A stretch of 64,000 nt of DNA, taken from Methanomassiliicoccaceae archaeon UBA404 (GTDB lineage: Archaea; Thermoplasmatota; Thermoplasmata; Methanomassiliicoccales; Methanomethylophilaceae). Below are positions 18,382 to 27,856 of the stretch, one piece after another. Location: NCBI GenBank assembly GCA_002498605.1, contig DAHY01000048.1, forward strand, positions 1-64,000, written 5' to 3'. Below the pieces are notes generated by a model. That model made no database searches. It had not been told where the DNA came from and was given only the letters and a program-made list of their open reading frames with translations. Within the stretch, counting starts at the first letter, position 1. Each line of letters starts with the position of its first letter. The position numbers were made by a program, and so were the translations under genes.

Positions 18382-18904
18382 GTTCTTCCCTCACGGTCCT
18401 GATTGTTTCTCTCAGTACGGTTCTGGCACTCTTATTGTATATGCAGGCGGACGGATGATAGGTGGGTATGAACGGAATCATTTTTCCGTCTATTTCGATG
18501 GCGGTTCTTTTGTTTACTATATCGGCCATTCTGCCGTCGTACCCCATTAGATTTTTACAGGCGGATTTTCCCAATCCTATGATTAAACGGGCATCCGACA
18601 GTTCGGAATTGAGGAATTTCCTGCAGGCCGCCATCTCCTCTTCGGTCGGATCTCTGTTGCCCGGGGGACGGCATTTTACGGTGTTGGTTATTACCACTCT
18701 GGAACGTTGAAGGCCTTCTTCTTCCATGAATCCGTCCAATATTTTTCCCGCTTTGCCTACAAAAGGTATGCCCTGAAGATCTTCTTTCTCCCCGGGGGCT
18801 TCTCCGATAAAAACTATTCCGGAGGATGCGTCGCCGTGAGGCATTACGATGTTAGTCCTGCCTTCGCTCAAAGGGCAAAGATTACAGTTTTCGGGAGGTC
18901 TCAC
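18365..18904 (-). CDS. uracil-DNA glycosylase, family 4 (Fe-S)
   Basis: 179 residues. Removes uracil from DNA. Family 4 features: N-terminal CNLCPLSEGR giving two cluster cysteines, motif GEAPGEKEDLQGIPFVGKAG, NTVKCRPPGNRDPTEEE, then EMAACRKFL, and the C-terminal TYHPSA loop. The cysteines at CNLC, KCRPP and AACRK fit the [4Fe-4S] pattern. The start is GTG at 18904, overlapping the pyrE stop as GTGA. Co-transcribed with pyrE and a phosphatase, a pyrimidine-themed group. Confidence 0.93.
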   Translation of the reverse strand: MRPPENCNLCPLSEGRTNIVMPHGDASSGIVFIGEAPGEKEDLQGIPFVGKAGKILDGFMEEEGLQRSRVVITNTVKCRPPGNRDPTEEEMAACRKFLNSELSDARLIIGLGKSACKNLMGYDGRMADIVNKRTAIEIDGKMIPFIPTYHPSACIYNKSARTVLRETIRTVREELETLE

Positions 18905-19434
18905 TCCCGATCCCCCAACAGCTCATCGGCGGTTACCAGGGAATGAAGTTTTACATTTATCGAAGAAAGATTCTCTTCCCCTCCGCTCTGACGGTCTATT
19001 ACGGACAGTATATCGGTCACTTTGCCTCCGGCTTTGCGTATAGTGTCGATTGCCGACATACTTGAGCCTGCGGTGGTTATCACGTCTTCGACCACGAGTA
19101 CTCTGTCCCCTTCGTTCAAATCGCCTTCTATCAGCTTACCCGTGCCGTGATCTTTCTTTTCCTTCCTTATCATAATGTAAGGAATTCCGGTTTCCAGAGA
19201 AACCGCCGCGGCCAACGGCACGGAGCCTAAAACAACTCCGGCGATTCTGTCGGGTTTCTCGTTCATGCCGAGTATTGTTTCTCCCATCAGTTCGGCTATC
19301 AGTTTCAGAACTTTCGGGTTTGTGCTGGCTTTTTTTATATCGATGTAATATGAGCTTTTGGCTCCGGATGCCAGCGTAAAATCTCCGAATTGCAGTGCAC
19401 CGCATTCGGACAGGGCTTTTGACATTTCGTTCAT
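18901..19434 (-). CDS. pyrE: orotate phosphoribosyltransferase
   Basis: 177 residues. Joins orotate to PRPP to give OMP in de novo UMP synthesis. Seen: FGDFTLASGAKSSYYIDIKKA, GVVLGSVPLAAAVSLETG and the PRPP loop RVLVVEDVITTAGSSMSAID. Length is normal for archaeal PyrE. It lies 4 nt downstream of carS and overlaps udg by 4 nt, so the three are one transcript. Confidence 0.95.
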   Translation of the reverse strand: MNEMSKALSECGALQFGDFTLASGAKSSYYIDIKKASTNPKVLKLIAELMGETILGMNEKPDRIAGVVLGSVPLAAAVSLETGIPYIMIRKEKKDHGTGKLIEGDLNEGDRVLVVEDVITTAGSSMSAIDTIRKAGGKVTDILSVIDRQSGGEENLSSINVKLHSLVTADELLGDRE

Positions 19435-19438
19435 TGTA

Positions 19439-20011
19439 TCACCAGGGTTCCTTCTTCAGACCCATCTTGTATCCTATTATGTTGGCCGCACGGTGGAGTC
19501 CGAACATTATGAGCAGCAGGAACACGAATGCCAATATGTTCCATCCTGCAAAATATGTTTCGAATACCCAGTTGAAATTGAACAGCGCCGTCAGTAAAAA
19601 TGCTCCGGCGACAAAATCGTACTGATCCAGAACGGGTGCCTTCACACCCCTCTCCAATCCCAGTCTTCTCTTGATGAAGGCTCCGGCCAGGTCTCCCAGC
19701 ACGGCACCGAAGGCCAAAGTCGTTATCAGAACCACGCCCTGGGAAAAGGATCCGAATCCCCAGTGGTTGACGGGATCGAAGGGATGGGAAATGCCCATCA
19801 GAATAAGTCCCAGAGCAATACCGGAAAGCGCTCCCCCGAAGAAGCCTCTCCAGGATTTGCCGTCTCCGAATATCCTTTTGCCTCTCCAGGATTTACCGAA
19901 ATCGATTTTGGTTCCTCCGCCGAAAACAACTGCCGCGGAATTGGGTAACATAGCGGGAAGGAAAACCCATAATCCGATTATCATTATCTTGATTGCGCCC
20001 AAGGCATCCAT
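19439..20011 (-). CDS. carS: CDP-archaeol synthase (CDP-2,3-bis-geranylgeranyl-glycerol synthase)
   Basis: 190 residues, integral membrane protein with about five hydrophobic segments. CarS transfers CTP to unsaturated archaetidic acid, the activation step for polar lipid head groups. Seen: LPAMLPNSAAVVFGGGTKID, GKSWRGKRIFGDGKSWRGF with duplicated GKSWRG motifs, and GDLAGAFIKRRLGLERGVK with VLDQYDF. ATG 20011 is chosen over a 41-residue longer frame that lacks family sequence. Geranylgeranyl reductase and IdsA lie within 2.6 kb, forming a lipid neighbourhood. Confidence 0.93.
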   Translation of the reverse strand: MDALGAIKIMIIGLWVFLPAMLPNSAAVVFGGGTKIDFGKSWRGKRIFGDGKSWRGFFGGALSGIALGLILMGISHPFDPVNHWGFGSFSQGVVLITTLAFGAVLGDLAGAFIKRRLGLERGVKAPVLDQYDFVAGAFLLTALFNFNWVFETYFAGWNILAFVFLLLIMFGLHRAANIIGYKMGLKKEPW

Positions 20012-20099
20012 AATATATCGGGCATTTATCGAACATCCATTGTTTAATCTTTGCTCACTTTGGGACAATATAATTAATCTATGTGATTCATCGGCAACC

Positions 20100-20558
20100 A
20101 TGCTGATTCTGGATACCTCCGCATTTTTTACCATGGATTGGATTCCCGACGAAGATTTTCTTTGTCCTCCCGGTGTGGTTGATGAGTTGGAACGCTACGA
20201 AGATCCGCGGCTTGCTTTATGGGATGAACGTTTAAAAATATCCGACTACACGGAAGATTCGATGAAGAAAGTCAAAGAAGAGGCCTTGAAAACCGGGGAT
20301 TTGGGAAGACTGTCCGATGTGGACCTGTCCGTTATCGCATTGGCGCTGGATATGAAGGGAACAATACTTTCGGACGATTATTCCATACAAAACGTTGCAA
20401 AGTCCATGGGCATTCCTTACCGTTCCGTGGGAACCAAAGGAATACAGAAAAAATTCAAATGGAACTATCGCTGCATAGGATGCGGCAAGTGGTACAAGGA
20501 ACGTTACGACGAATGTCCCATCTGCGGTTCCGGCATGCGTGCGCACAGAAAAAAATGA
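20100..20558 (+). CDS. nob1: Nob1-type endoribonuclease (PIN domain plus zinc ribbon)
   Basis: 152 residues. Nob1 makes the final 3' cut of 16S rRNA. An N-terminal PIN domain (MLILDTSAFFTMDW, LSDVDLSVIALALD, TILSDDYSIQNVAK) supplies the acidic residues, and a C-terminal ribbon has CIGCGKWY and CPICGSGM cysteine pairs. ATG 20100 starts the PIN domain exactly. The only plus-strand gene in this stretch: it diverges from carS across 88 bp and its stop is adjacent to the convergent geranylgeranyl reductase stop with zero spacer. Confidence 0.94.
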   Translation: MLILDTSAFFTMDWIPDEDFLCPPGVVDELERYEDPRLALWDERLKISDYTEDSMKKVKEEALKTGDLGRLSDVDLSVIALALDMKGTILSDDYSIQNVAKSMGIPYRSVGTKGIQKKFKWNYRCIGCGKWYKERYDECPICGSGMRAHRKK

Positions 20559-21647
20559 TTACGGGAAAATACGTTTGCACCGCACCAGGTTGGCCATGCG
20601 TCTTTTTCCGAGTATGGACATGCAGAGATCTGTTCTGAAATCTGTCTTGAACGCCAAAGAATCCGCAAGCTTCTTGTTGAACGCGGCGGTCTTCAACGGG
20701 CCTCCGATTACTCTTCTGAACTCGGTGTCGTAATCCTGCAAAGGTCTTCCGTCGAGTATATGTTCGGCCGCAACCGTACCGCAGATGCGGGCGGATATCA
20801 TCGCCTGGGGAATGCCTCCTCCGTTCACGGAGGCCACCTGACCTGCCGCGTCTCCCACCACCGCACCGTTGCCTGCAACTGTTCTTGAAATCGGACCTTC
20901 GCTGGGGACATATTTGCCTTTGATTTCACGGGTTATTTCGAATCCCATCTTTTTTGAGAAGTTCTCAAAATATTCGGTCGGCCGCCCGCTGGAGAATTTG
21001 GGCGCAAACCCGACTCCCACATTGGCACATCCGGATTTGGGTATAATCCAGCTGTAGGCTCCGGGTGCGATGCCTCCGAAGAACATCTCTATCACGGGCT
21101 CAAAATCGCCGTCGGCAATCGTTGTGACCGCAGGATAGAGATTTTTATTGGCGGGAAGACCCAGTTCCCTTGAAACTCTGGATGAGGGTCCGTCCGCACC
21201 GATTATTGTTTTGTACTCTATGGTTCCGTCTTCTGTGACGGCTTTTCCGTCTTCGATTCTCAGAAATCCGCAACCTGTTTTAAGTTCGGCTCCGGCTTCA
21301 ACGGCCTTGGACGCAAGATGCTGATCGAATCTGTCACGGTCCACGGTGTACCCGGTAAAAGGAAATTCGGTGACTTTGCCTTTGGGGGATGTGAATCTCA
21401 TGCCTTCGATTTCTCTTGTTATCAGAGACGAGGGATATTCCATTGTGGTTTCCAAATCTTCAACCTTGGGAAACGAACCGTAGGTTTCTTCCAGACTGGG
21501 AATCAACTCTCCGCAACGGACGGGAACACCTACTTCCTTGCGCCTTTCAAGAATTTTTACTGAAACGCCTTTTTCGGCGGCATAACGGGCGGCGACACTT
21601 CCGGCGGGACCTGCACCCACAACGAGCACATCGACTTTCTCGGTCAC
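20559..21647 (-). CDS. geranylgeranyl reductase family flavoprotein (archaeal lipid saturation)
   Basis: 362 residues. FAD-dependent reductase that saturates the isoprenoid chains of archaeal lipids. Seen: Rossmann VLVVGAGPAGSVAARYAAEKG, the PVRCGELIPS loop with the conserved Cys, TIIGADGPSSRVSREL, and GDAAGQVASVNGGGIPQAM. The start is GTG 21647 with GGTGAT about 5 nt upstream. It lies 4 nt downstream of idsA, so synthesis and reduction of the chains are likely co-expressed. A second paralogue is at 46874-48016. Confidence 0.93.
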   Translation of the reverse strand: MTEKVDVLVVGAGPAGSVAARYAAEKGVSVKILERRKEVGVPVRCGELIPSLEETYGSFPKVEDLETTMEYPSSLITREIEGMRFTSPKGKVTEFPFTGYTVDRDRFDQHLASKAVEAGAELKTGCGFLRIEDGKAVTEDGTIEYKTIIGADGPSSRVSRELGLPANKNLYPAVTTIADGDFEPVIEMFFGGIAPGAYSWIIPKSGCANVGVGFAPKFSSGRPTEYFENFSKKMGFEITREIKGKYVPSEGPISRTVAGNGAVVGDAAGQVASVNGGGIPQAMISARICGTVAAEHILDGRPLQDYDTEFRRVIGGPLKTAAFNKKLADSLAFKTDFRTDLCMSILGKRRMANLVRCKRIFP

Positions 21648-21651
21648 GGAA

Positions 21652-22617
21652 TCACCGGTCCCGGGTTACGATATAATCCCCCAATGACAGAAGTGCTTTC
21701 TTGTAATCGGAATCTTCCACGACTGCGAGATAACCCCGTGCCTCGGTAAGAATTTCCATTGCTTTCTGTCTGCATCTTTTGATGGAATCCGTTTGTTTAA
21801 TCAGACTGATTACTTTTTCAACGGATTCCGGGCTGGCTTCTTTTTCTTCGAAGACCTCTTTGATTTTTGGACCGTGTTCCGGATCCTGCATCGCATAGAT
21901 TATGGGAAGAGTGGGTTTGCCTTCTATCAGATCCAAGCCCACCATCTTGCCGGTGGCGTCCGTGTCTCCGATAACGTCCAACGTATCGTCGATTATCTGG
22001 AATGCTTTTCCGATTGCCAACCCGTAATCGCCGAAGGCTTCGACAAGATCGAAATCAACATTCGTCAAAAAGGCTCCGGACTTGGCGGCGGAAGAAATCA
22101 GAGTGGCGGTTTTGCCCTGAATGATTTCGAAATAATCTTCTTCGGTCACGGCGGACTTGTTTTCGAACTTCTTCTGAATGAATTCCCCGGAAGTCATATT
22201 CGCCGAAGCGTCGACAATGTGATTCACTATCTCGGGTGCGGTTGCACCGATGAGACGGAATCCCATGGCAAACATGTAATCCCCGATGATGATGGACTTG
22301 CCGATGGTGTATTCTTTGTAAAGGGCTTTGCGGCCTCTCCTCAGTTCGCCCTGATCGTTGATATCATCGTGTATAAGAGTGGCATTGTGAATTATTTCAT
22401 ATGCGGCGCCTATTTCGATGGCTCTCTTGGGATCTTTGCCCCCGGCGGCATAATATGAAAGAATGCATATTGCGGGCCTTATCTTCTTTCCGCCGGTTTC
22501 TATGACATAATTGCACATATCTGTGATTTCGGCATTTTTGGAGCAAAGAACATTCTCTTTTATCCTATCAACCTCATCCAATTCATTGGATATGCAATCG
22601 TGCCAAAGACTTGACAT
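21652..22617 (-). CDS. idsA: short-chain polyprenyl diphosphate synthase (geranylgeranyl/farnesyl type)
   Basis: 321 residues. Condenses IPP onto allylic diphosphates for lipid chains. First aspartate-rich motif in LIHDDINDQGELRRG, second in FQIIDDTLDVIGD, and the GGKKIRPAICILSYYAAGG segment near the N-terminus. Product length cannot be fixed by eye, but archaeal context suggests C20. Operon with geranylgeranyl reductase. Upstream 22618-22744 holds its promoter and the terminator of the convergent-reading-through fpo operon (both genes are on the same strand). Confidence 0.93.
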   Translation of the reverse strand: MSSLWHDCISNELDEVDRIKENVLCSKNAEITDMCNYVIETGGKKIRPAICILSYYAAGGKDPKRAIEIGAAYEIIHNATLIHDDINDQGELRRGRKALYKEYTIGKSIIIGDYMFAMGFRLIGATAPEIVNHIVDASANMTSGEFIQKKFENKSAVTEEDYFEIIQGKTATLISSAAKSGAFLTNVDFDLVEAFGDYGLAIGKAFQIIDDTLDVIGDTDATGKMVGLDLIEGKPTLPIIYAMQDPEHGPKIKEVFEEKEASPESVEKVISLIKQTDSIKRCRQKAMEILTEARGYLAVVEDSDYKKALLSLGDYIVTRDR

Positions 22618-22679
22618 ATGTCTGAGTGAAGAGCGTTATCTACTTAATGGTTTTCAAAAAATGGTCAATAGCCAGAATG

Positions 22680-22720
22680 AAAAATGATGATTAAAATTGA
22701 ATCCGCCCCCGAAGGGGCGG
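22680..22720 (-). terminator. hairpin terminator of the fpo operon
   Basis: On the minus strand, CCGCCCC-TTCG-GGGGCGG (22720-22703) forms a 7-bp GC stem closed by a UUCG-type loop and is followed by a T-rich run (ATTCAATTTTAATCATC, then TTTTT). It sits 25 nt past the fpoN stop and before the idsA start, where an operon end is expected. Confidence 0.7.
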
Positions 22721-22744
22721 GTATAAAGTGGTTTATCTCCCTGT

Positions 22745-24256
22745 TCAGGGTAACAACGACATTATCGCGGCTGCTGCTTCGGAACAGTAGTGCAGGAACG
22801 GTCCGGGGTATACACCCATAAGGATTACACCCAGTACGCACAGAATCGCGGCGACCATCATCGGAACGGGCACCTTGAACTTCTCTTCCGTTTCACCTTT
22901 CTCGACATACATCGCCTTGATGACTCTTGCATAATAGTACAGAGATATCGCAGAGTTTATGATTGCCACAAAGGCAAGCCACATCCACTGAGCCGTAACG
23001 GCTCCTCCGAGATCCGTAACTATTGCGGAAGAGAACAGGAAGAACTTGGCAGTGAAACCTCCGAGAGGGGGGATTCCCGCAAGTGAGAACAGGAAGATAA
23101 GCATCAATGCCGACAGCAACGGTGCTCTCTTCGCCAATCCTCTGTAATCCTTCAGTGTCTCTCCGATGCCTGCGTGTATCAGTATGGCGACGATAACGAA
23201 TGCACCGCCCTTCATGAATACGTGGGCGAACATGTAGTATATCGTACCGGTGAGTGCCCACTGACTGAGGACCGCAAAGGCAATCATCATGTATCCTGCC
23301 TGAGCGATGGACGAGTAAGCAAGCATCCTTTTCACATTTGTCTGCGCGATTGCAACAACGTTGCCCACCGTCATGGTAACGGCCGCAAGTATTGCGAATA
23401 CGTACTGCATTCCTTCCGTCATTCCGGCCTTTGTGGACTGAATAAACACGAAAAGCACAAAGAAGATCTTGATGAACACAACGATTCCCATCTTCTTCGA
23501 ACCCGTCGAAAGGAATATCGACACCGGCGTGGCGGCTCCTTCATAAACATCGGGAGCCCACGAGTGGAACGGTACAAGTGCAATCTTGAATCCGTAACCT
23601 GCAATCATGGTCGCAAGGGCTATGATCAGTGCGGCACTGTATCCCGCACCCTCGACGTAACTGGCGATTCCGAGTATGTTGGTGGTTCCGGAAAGTCCGA
23701 AAAGCATCGATATACCGTATACCGTCAGACCGGAAGACAGTCCTCCGATGATGACGTACTTGACCGCCGCCTCGGAAGCTCTGGAGTCATGTCTCTTAAG
23801 AGCCACCATTGCGTAGGACGGAATACTTACCATTTCCACACCGACGAAGATCGTCAGCAGATCGGTTGCGGTTGCAACGAAACACATACCCGACGTGGCA
23901 ACAAGCAGAAGGGCGTAGAACGCACCGACGTGTCTTGCAGTGGTTTCTCTGCTGACCGAGGCCACCAGTATTGCTATGAATACTACCGCCTGGAACAAGA
24001 GAATCAGCAGACCGGAGAATGCGTCATACACAAAGAGTGAACTGAACTCTCCCGTCTGTCCGTGGTAAAGCATGTGTGCGTTGAGGGCCGCCGATATAAT
24101 TACGACAACCAATGCGGTTGCGGCCGTAACTTTGCCTCTCTTGAAAATCATCTGAATTGCGGGCATAAACAGCGCGCCGATGATCAGTATCAAAATCGGC
24201 AATACCGGAGCGATACTGTCGAATACGTCCATTATCGAACTTACATCTATATTCAT
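22745..24256 (-). CDS. fpoN: Fpo complex membrane subunit N (NuoN-like)
   Basis: 503 residues, multi-spanning antiporter-like proton channel subunit. Family signatures include VGVEMVSIPSYAMVALKRHD, KIALVPFHSWAPDVYEGAAT and VKRMLAYSSIAQAGYMMIAF, with the functional Lys/Glu residues of NuoN. In Fpo it contributes proton translocation coupled to electron transfer. Its start overlaps the fpoM stop by 4 nt (ATGA). It is the last gene of the operon, followed by a hairpin terminator; no fpoF or fpoO follows. Confidence 0.95.
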   Translation of the reverse strand: MNIDVSSIMDVFDSIAPVLPILILIIGALFMPAIQMIFKRGKVTAATALVVVIISAALNAHMLYHGQTGEFSSLFVYDAFSGLLILLFQAVVFIAILVASVSRETTARHVGAFYALLLVATSGMCFVATATDLLTIFVGVEMVSIPSYAMVALKRHDSRASEAAVKYVIIGGLSSGLTVYGISMLFGLSGTTNILGIASYVEGAGYSAALIIALATMIAGYGFKIALVPFHSWAPDVYEGAATPVSIFLSTGSKKMGIVVFIKIFFVLFVFIQSTKAGMTEGMQYVFAILAAVTMTVGNVVAIAQTNVKRMLAYSSIAQAGYMMIAFAVLSQWALTGTIYYMFAHVFMKGGAFVIVAILIHAGIGETLKDYRGLAKRAPLLSALMLIFLFSLAGIPPLGGFTAKFFLFSSAIVTDLGGAVTAQWMWLAFVAIINSAISLYYYARVIKAMYVEKGETEEKFKVPVPMMVAAILCVLGVILMGVYPGPFLHYCSEAAAAIMSLLP

Positions 24257-25815
24257 GGTAACAGAGCCCCCTGGAATATGTCGATGAAACTGCTGGCAAA
24301 CGGTTCAATCACTCCCAGCGCCAAATCCGGCCAAATACCGAACAGTGCGATGAATATGCACAGAACCGCAAGGGAGAATCCCTGAGCTTTGCTCACATCA
24401 TGCACCTTGGACATGTCAATCTTCGTGGTTTCTCTGCCGAACAGTGTGCGCTGCATCGCCCAGATATAGAATCCGGCGTTCAGCATTATGGACAGCAGAC
24501 AGAACACAATCAACCAGATATGTCCCATGGCCTCGGCTCCGACGTAGAAGGAGAATATAACTCCGAATTCACCCCAGAATCCGACCAGACCGGGCAGACC
24601 CAAAGATGCCATGAATCCTATCATCATGAATGTTGCGAGATAAGGCATCTTTCCTGCCAAACCTCCCAACAAAGGCATCTCTCTCGTACCGACGGAATGA
24701 CCGGTAAATCCGCAGACCATGAACAGCACTGCCGTAACAAGACCGTGAGCGAACATCTGGAAAACCGCGAATGTTATTCCCAACGAAGCAAGGCTCTCGA
24801 CGGGAGAGGCAGTATACTTTATGTAAAGCAGGGACGCCGCAATTCCCAGGAGAACCATACCCATGTGGTTGATAGACGAATATGCCACCATTTTCTTCAG
24901 GTCCGTCTGTGCAACACAGGCGTACGCACCGTAAACGATGGATACCAACGCGACTACCATTATTATCTCGGCCCACCAGATGGAACCTTCGGGGAACACG
25001 TTCAACGCAATCCTGATTATACCGTAGGATCCCATCTTAAGCATGACACCCGCCAGCAACACGGAACCGCCGGTAGGCGCTTCCACGTGTGCATCGGGCA
25101 GCCATGTATGGAACGGTACCATGGGCATTTTGACCGCAAACCCGAAGAACAGCATACCGAACACAAGGATCTGGAATGCTTTTTCGAACAGGGGTGCGGC
25201 GGAAGCCACGACCGCGAACGAGAAGTCGACTATCGGACTTCCGAGCAGTTCTGCGGCCTGGAAGGACATCGCGAATATACCGATGAGCATAACCAGACTC
25301 GCCACGTGCGTGTATATGAAGAACTTGATGGCCGCGTAATGCCTTCTGGGTCCTCCGTACCACGAGATCATGAAATACATGGGAATCAGCGTGACTTCCC
25401 ACATTATGTAGAACAGGAAGTAATCCGCCGAAAGGTATACACCCATCAGCCCGACCTGCATCAACATGACCAGCGTGTGATAGTAGTTAGGCCTGTCACT
25501 TTCAGATGACTCGAACACCACTACCAGGAATATGAGCAGAGCGGTCAGGAAGACCATCAGTTTGCTCAGTCCGTCGATTTCCAGTATATAGGAAATACGG
25601 ATGTTCGCCGCATCGATCCATACATGGTTCTCTGCAAGTGCCGCCACGTTCTCCTCGAACAGGAGAATAGTAGCCAATATGAGTACTATACCGGAGAATA
25701 TTCCGGCCACATATTTGGCGAACTTTTCTTTACCTTTACCCATCATCAACGTGAGCGCGGCTCCCACCAGGGGGATTACGAGCATCAGCGTAAGTATGGG
25801 GATTTCATCAAACAC
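24253..25815 (-). CDS. fpoM: Fpo complex membrane subunit M (NuoM-like)
   Basis: 520 residues, antiporter-like subunit. Seen: LFYIMWEVTLIPMYFMISWYG with the functional Glu, KMPMVPFHTWLPDAHVEAPT, and KKMVAYSSINHMGMVLLGI. Around 14 hydrophobic segments. The start is GTG at 25815, directly after the fpoL TAA stop; no in-frame ATG precedes the conserved N-terminus MFDEIPILTLMLVIPLVG. Confidence 0.95.
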   Translation of the reverse strand: MFDEIPILTLMLVIPLVGAALTLMMGKGKEKFAKYVAGIFSGIVLILATILLFEENVAALAENHVWIDAANIRISYILEIDGLSKLMVFLTALLIFLVVVFESSESDRPNYYHTLVMLMQVGLMGVYLSADYFLFYIMWEVTLIPMYFMISWYGGPRRHYAAIKFFIYTHVASLVMLIGIFAMSFQAAELLGSPIVDFSFAVVASAAPLFEKAFQILVFGMLFFGFAVKMPMVPFHTWLPDAHVEAPTGGSVLLAGVMLKMGSYGIIRIALNVFPEGSIWWAEIIMVVALVSIVYGAYACVAQTDLKKMVAYSSINHMGMVLLGIAASLLYIKYTASPVESLASLGITFAVFQMFAHGLVTAVLFMVCGFTGHSVGTREMPLLGGLAGKMPYLATFMMIGFMASLGLPGLVGFWGEFGVIFSFYVGAEAMGHIWLIVFCLLSIMLNAGFYIWAMQRTLFGRETTKIDMSKVHDVSKAQGFSLAVLCIFIALFGIWPDLALGVIEPFASSFIDIFQGALLP

Positions 25816-27855
25816 TTACATACCTCCCATATAGTAAATGAACAGCAGGGCACCGACGAATATCACCGACATTCCCAGCATCACAACCGAAGCGTAGTTG
25901 CCCACATTACCGGTCTGCATGTACTTGCCGGATTCACCGGATTCTACTACGGCACTTGCAAGACCGTTAACGGCACCGTCAACAACCTTCTGATCGAAAG
26001 CGTTGACGGTCTTTCCGACTTTATAACCGAACGTCCAGGACACCCAGTCATAAAACTGCGGGAACCACCATCTGTTTTCAAGGGCTCTGTACAACCAGGA
26101 AGTTCCTTCTTTGTTGAACTTTCCGGGGTTGACGGCAAACCTGCTGTACATCAGATACGCAACGAATATTCCTATCAGTGCAAGTCCGATGGACAGGTAC
26201 GTGTAGGGGTTCGTGAGCATGTGTTCCACCCAATACAGTGCGCCTTCGCCTGCAAGGGTTCCCACAAGGAATCCGTTTGCGGCATCAATGGTTATTATAC
26301 CGTCGAGACCGAACAGCAACAGGAATCCTGAACCGAATGCGAATATCGCGAGTAACCACAGGGGTACGGTCATGGACTTCGGAGACTCGCCGTGGCAGGT
26401 CTCCGTGGCAGGTCCTTCGGGACCGCCGAACGTCATGTACCACATGCGGAACATGTAGAACGCCGTCATCAGAACCGTGATTATTCCCAGTATCCATACG
26501 ATTGCGAACAGGTAACCTTCGGATCCGTATTTGGATGCGTTAAGCACCGTGTCCAGTATGAGATCTTTGGACCAGAACCCGCTGAAGAACGGGAATCCCG
26601 CTATCGACAGCGATCCAATCATCATCGTTATCGATGTTGATTTCATCTTCTTGCCGAGTCCGCCCATTTCTCTCATATCCTCAGTACCCGTGGAATGTAT
26701 TACCGATCCCGAGCCCAGGAACAGCTGCGCTTTGAAGAAAGCATGGTTCAGCATATGGAACACACCGGCTGTGTAACCCAGTCCGCCGAGTGCCATGAGA
26801 GCCGGGTCCGAATTGTTCATTCCGAGAGCCATGAGGTAACCTCCGGCGCCCAGGGCCATGAACATGTATCCCAACTGAGAAATCGTCGAGAACGCCAGGA
26901 CCTTCTTGATATTGTTGTTGGCCAAAGCCATGGATGCCGCGAGTATTGCGGTTATTCCGCCTATAAGGCCTACGAACAGCATGACTTCCGCAGACTGTGT
27001 GAACAGAGGGAAGCTTCTGGCAACAAGGTAAACACCGGCCTTGACCATGGTAGCCGCATGTATCAATGCGGAAACGGTGGTCGGACCTGCCATTGCGTCC
27101 GGCAACCAATCCTGCAGAGGGAACTGTGCGCTCTTACCGATCGCACCTCCGAACAACAGGAGCGTTGCTATCACAATCAGATTGTGATCGACATTGCCTA
27201 TGGCGGCAACATTGAACACTTCTGTGAAGTCAAGACTCTGGAACGCATACAGCAGAACAAACAGTCCCGCCATGAACGATGCGTCTCCCAAACGTGTTAC
27301 GAGGAAAGCCTTCTTGGCCGCGGACGCGGCGTTGTCTGAAGCTTCGTCTCCCTGAGGGTGGTTGAAACTCCAGAATCCGATCAGGAGATACGAGCACAGC
27401 CCCATAACTTCCCAGAAGACAAACATCATCAGGTAGTTGTTGGCAACTATGAGCCCGGTCATTCCTGCAAGGAACAGACTGATTTCCGCGTAATATCTGC
27501 TCTTTCTCTTTCCCTGGTCATCCATATAACCCATGGAATATACGAAAATCAGCAGGGATATGAACGTGGAGAACAGCAGCATTATGCAGGTCAGTCCGTC
27601 CACATAGTAACCCAGTGTGATCTCGTAGCCTCCGATGGAGAACCATTTGATGGATTCGGTTACGAATCCTTCGGTTGCATACGCGTCCCCCGTAAGGAAC
27701 TCGTAAACGACAAGAACCGAAATTACCAGAGTTGCGAGCGCGCCGAGTATGGCGAGTCCTCCTCCGCGGTTATTGTCTCCTTTGGCCAACAGGCCGACGA
27801 TTACGAACATTATGAGCGGAATCGCCGGTATAAGCCATGTATATTCTATGAACAC
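25816..27855 (-). CDS. fpoL: Fpo complex membrane subunit L (NuoL-like)
   Basis: 679 residues, the largest antiporter-like subunit, with a long C-terminal extension that in complex I forms the lateral helix HL. Seen: MMFVFWEVMGLCSYLLIGFW, GKSAQFPLQDWLPDAMAGPT, KKVLAFSTISQLGYMFMALG, and KAQLFLGSGSVIHSTGTEDM. Its start is 2 nt from the fpoK stop. Length and motifs are normal for the family. Confidence 0.96.
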   Translation of the reverse strand: MFIEYTWLIPAIPLIMFVIVGLLAKGDNNRGGGLAILGALATLVISVLVVYEFLTGDAYATEGFVTESIKWFSIGGYEITLGYYVDGLTCIMLLFSTFISLLIFVYSMGYMDDQGKRKSRYYAEISLFLAGMTGLIVANNYLMMFVFWEVMGLCSYLLIGFWSFNHPQGDEASDNAASAAKKAFLVTRLGDASFMAGLFVLLYAFQSLDFTEVFNVAAIGNVDHNLIVIATLLLFGGAIGKSAQFPLQDWLPDAMAGPTTVSALIHAATMVKAGVYLVARSFPLFTQSAEVMLFVGLIGGITAILAASMALANNNIKKVLAFSTISQLGYMFMALGAGGYLMALGMNNSDPALMALGGLGYTAGVFHMLNHAFFKAQLFLGSGSVIHSTGTEDMREMGGLGKKMKSTSITMMIGSLSIAGFPFFSGFWSKDLILDTVLNASKYGSEGYLFAIVWILGIITVLMTAFYMFRMWYMTFGGPEGPATETCHGESPKSMTVPLWLLAIFAFGSGFLLLFGLDGIITIDAANGFLVGTLAGEGALYWVEHMLTNPYTYLSIGLALIGIFVAYLMYSRFAVNPGKFNKEGTSWLYRALENRWWFPQFYDWVSWTFGYKVGKTVNAFDQKVVDGAVNGLASAVVESGESGKYMQTGNVGNYASVVMLGMSVIFVGALLFIYYMGGM

Positions 27856-27856
27856 C

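Noticed and set aside
22703..22720. GC-rich hairpin as attenuator of idsA
   Set aside because: Its position 25 nt past the fpoN stop and the T-rich run on the minus strand fit a terminator better; more than 80 nt separate it from idsA upstream of its start.
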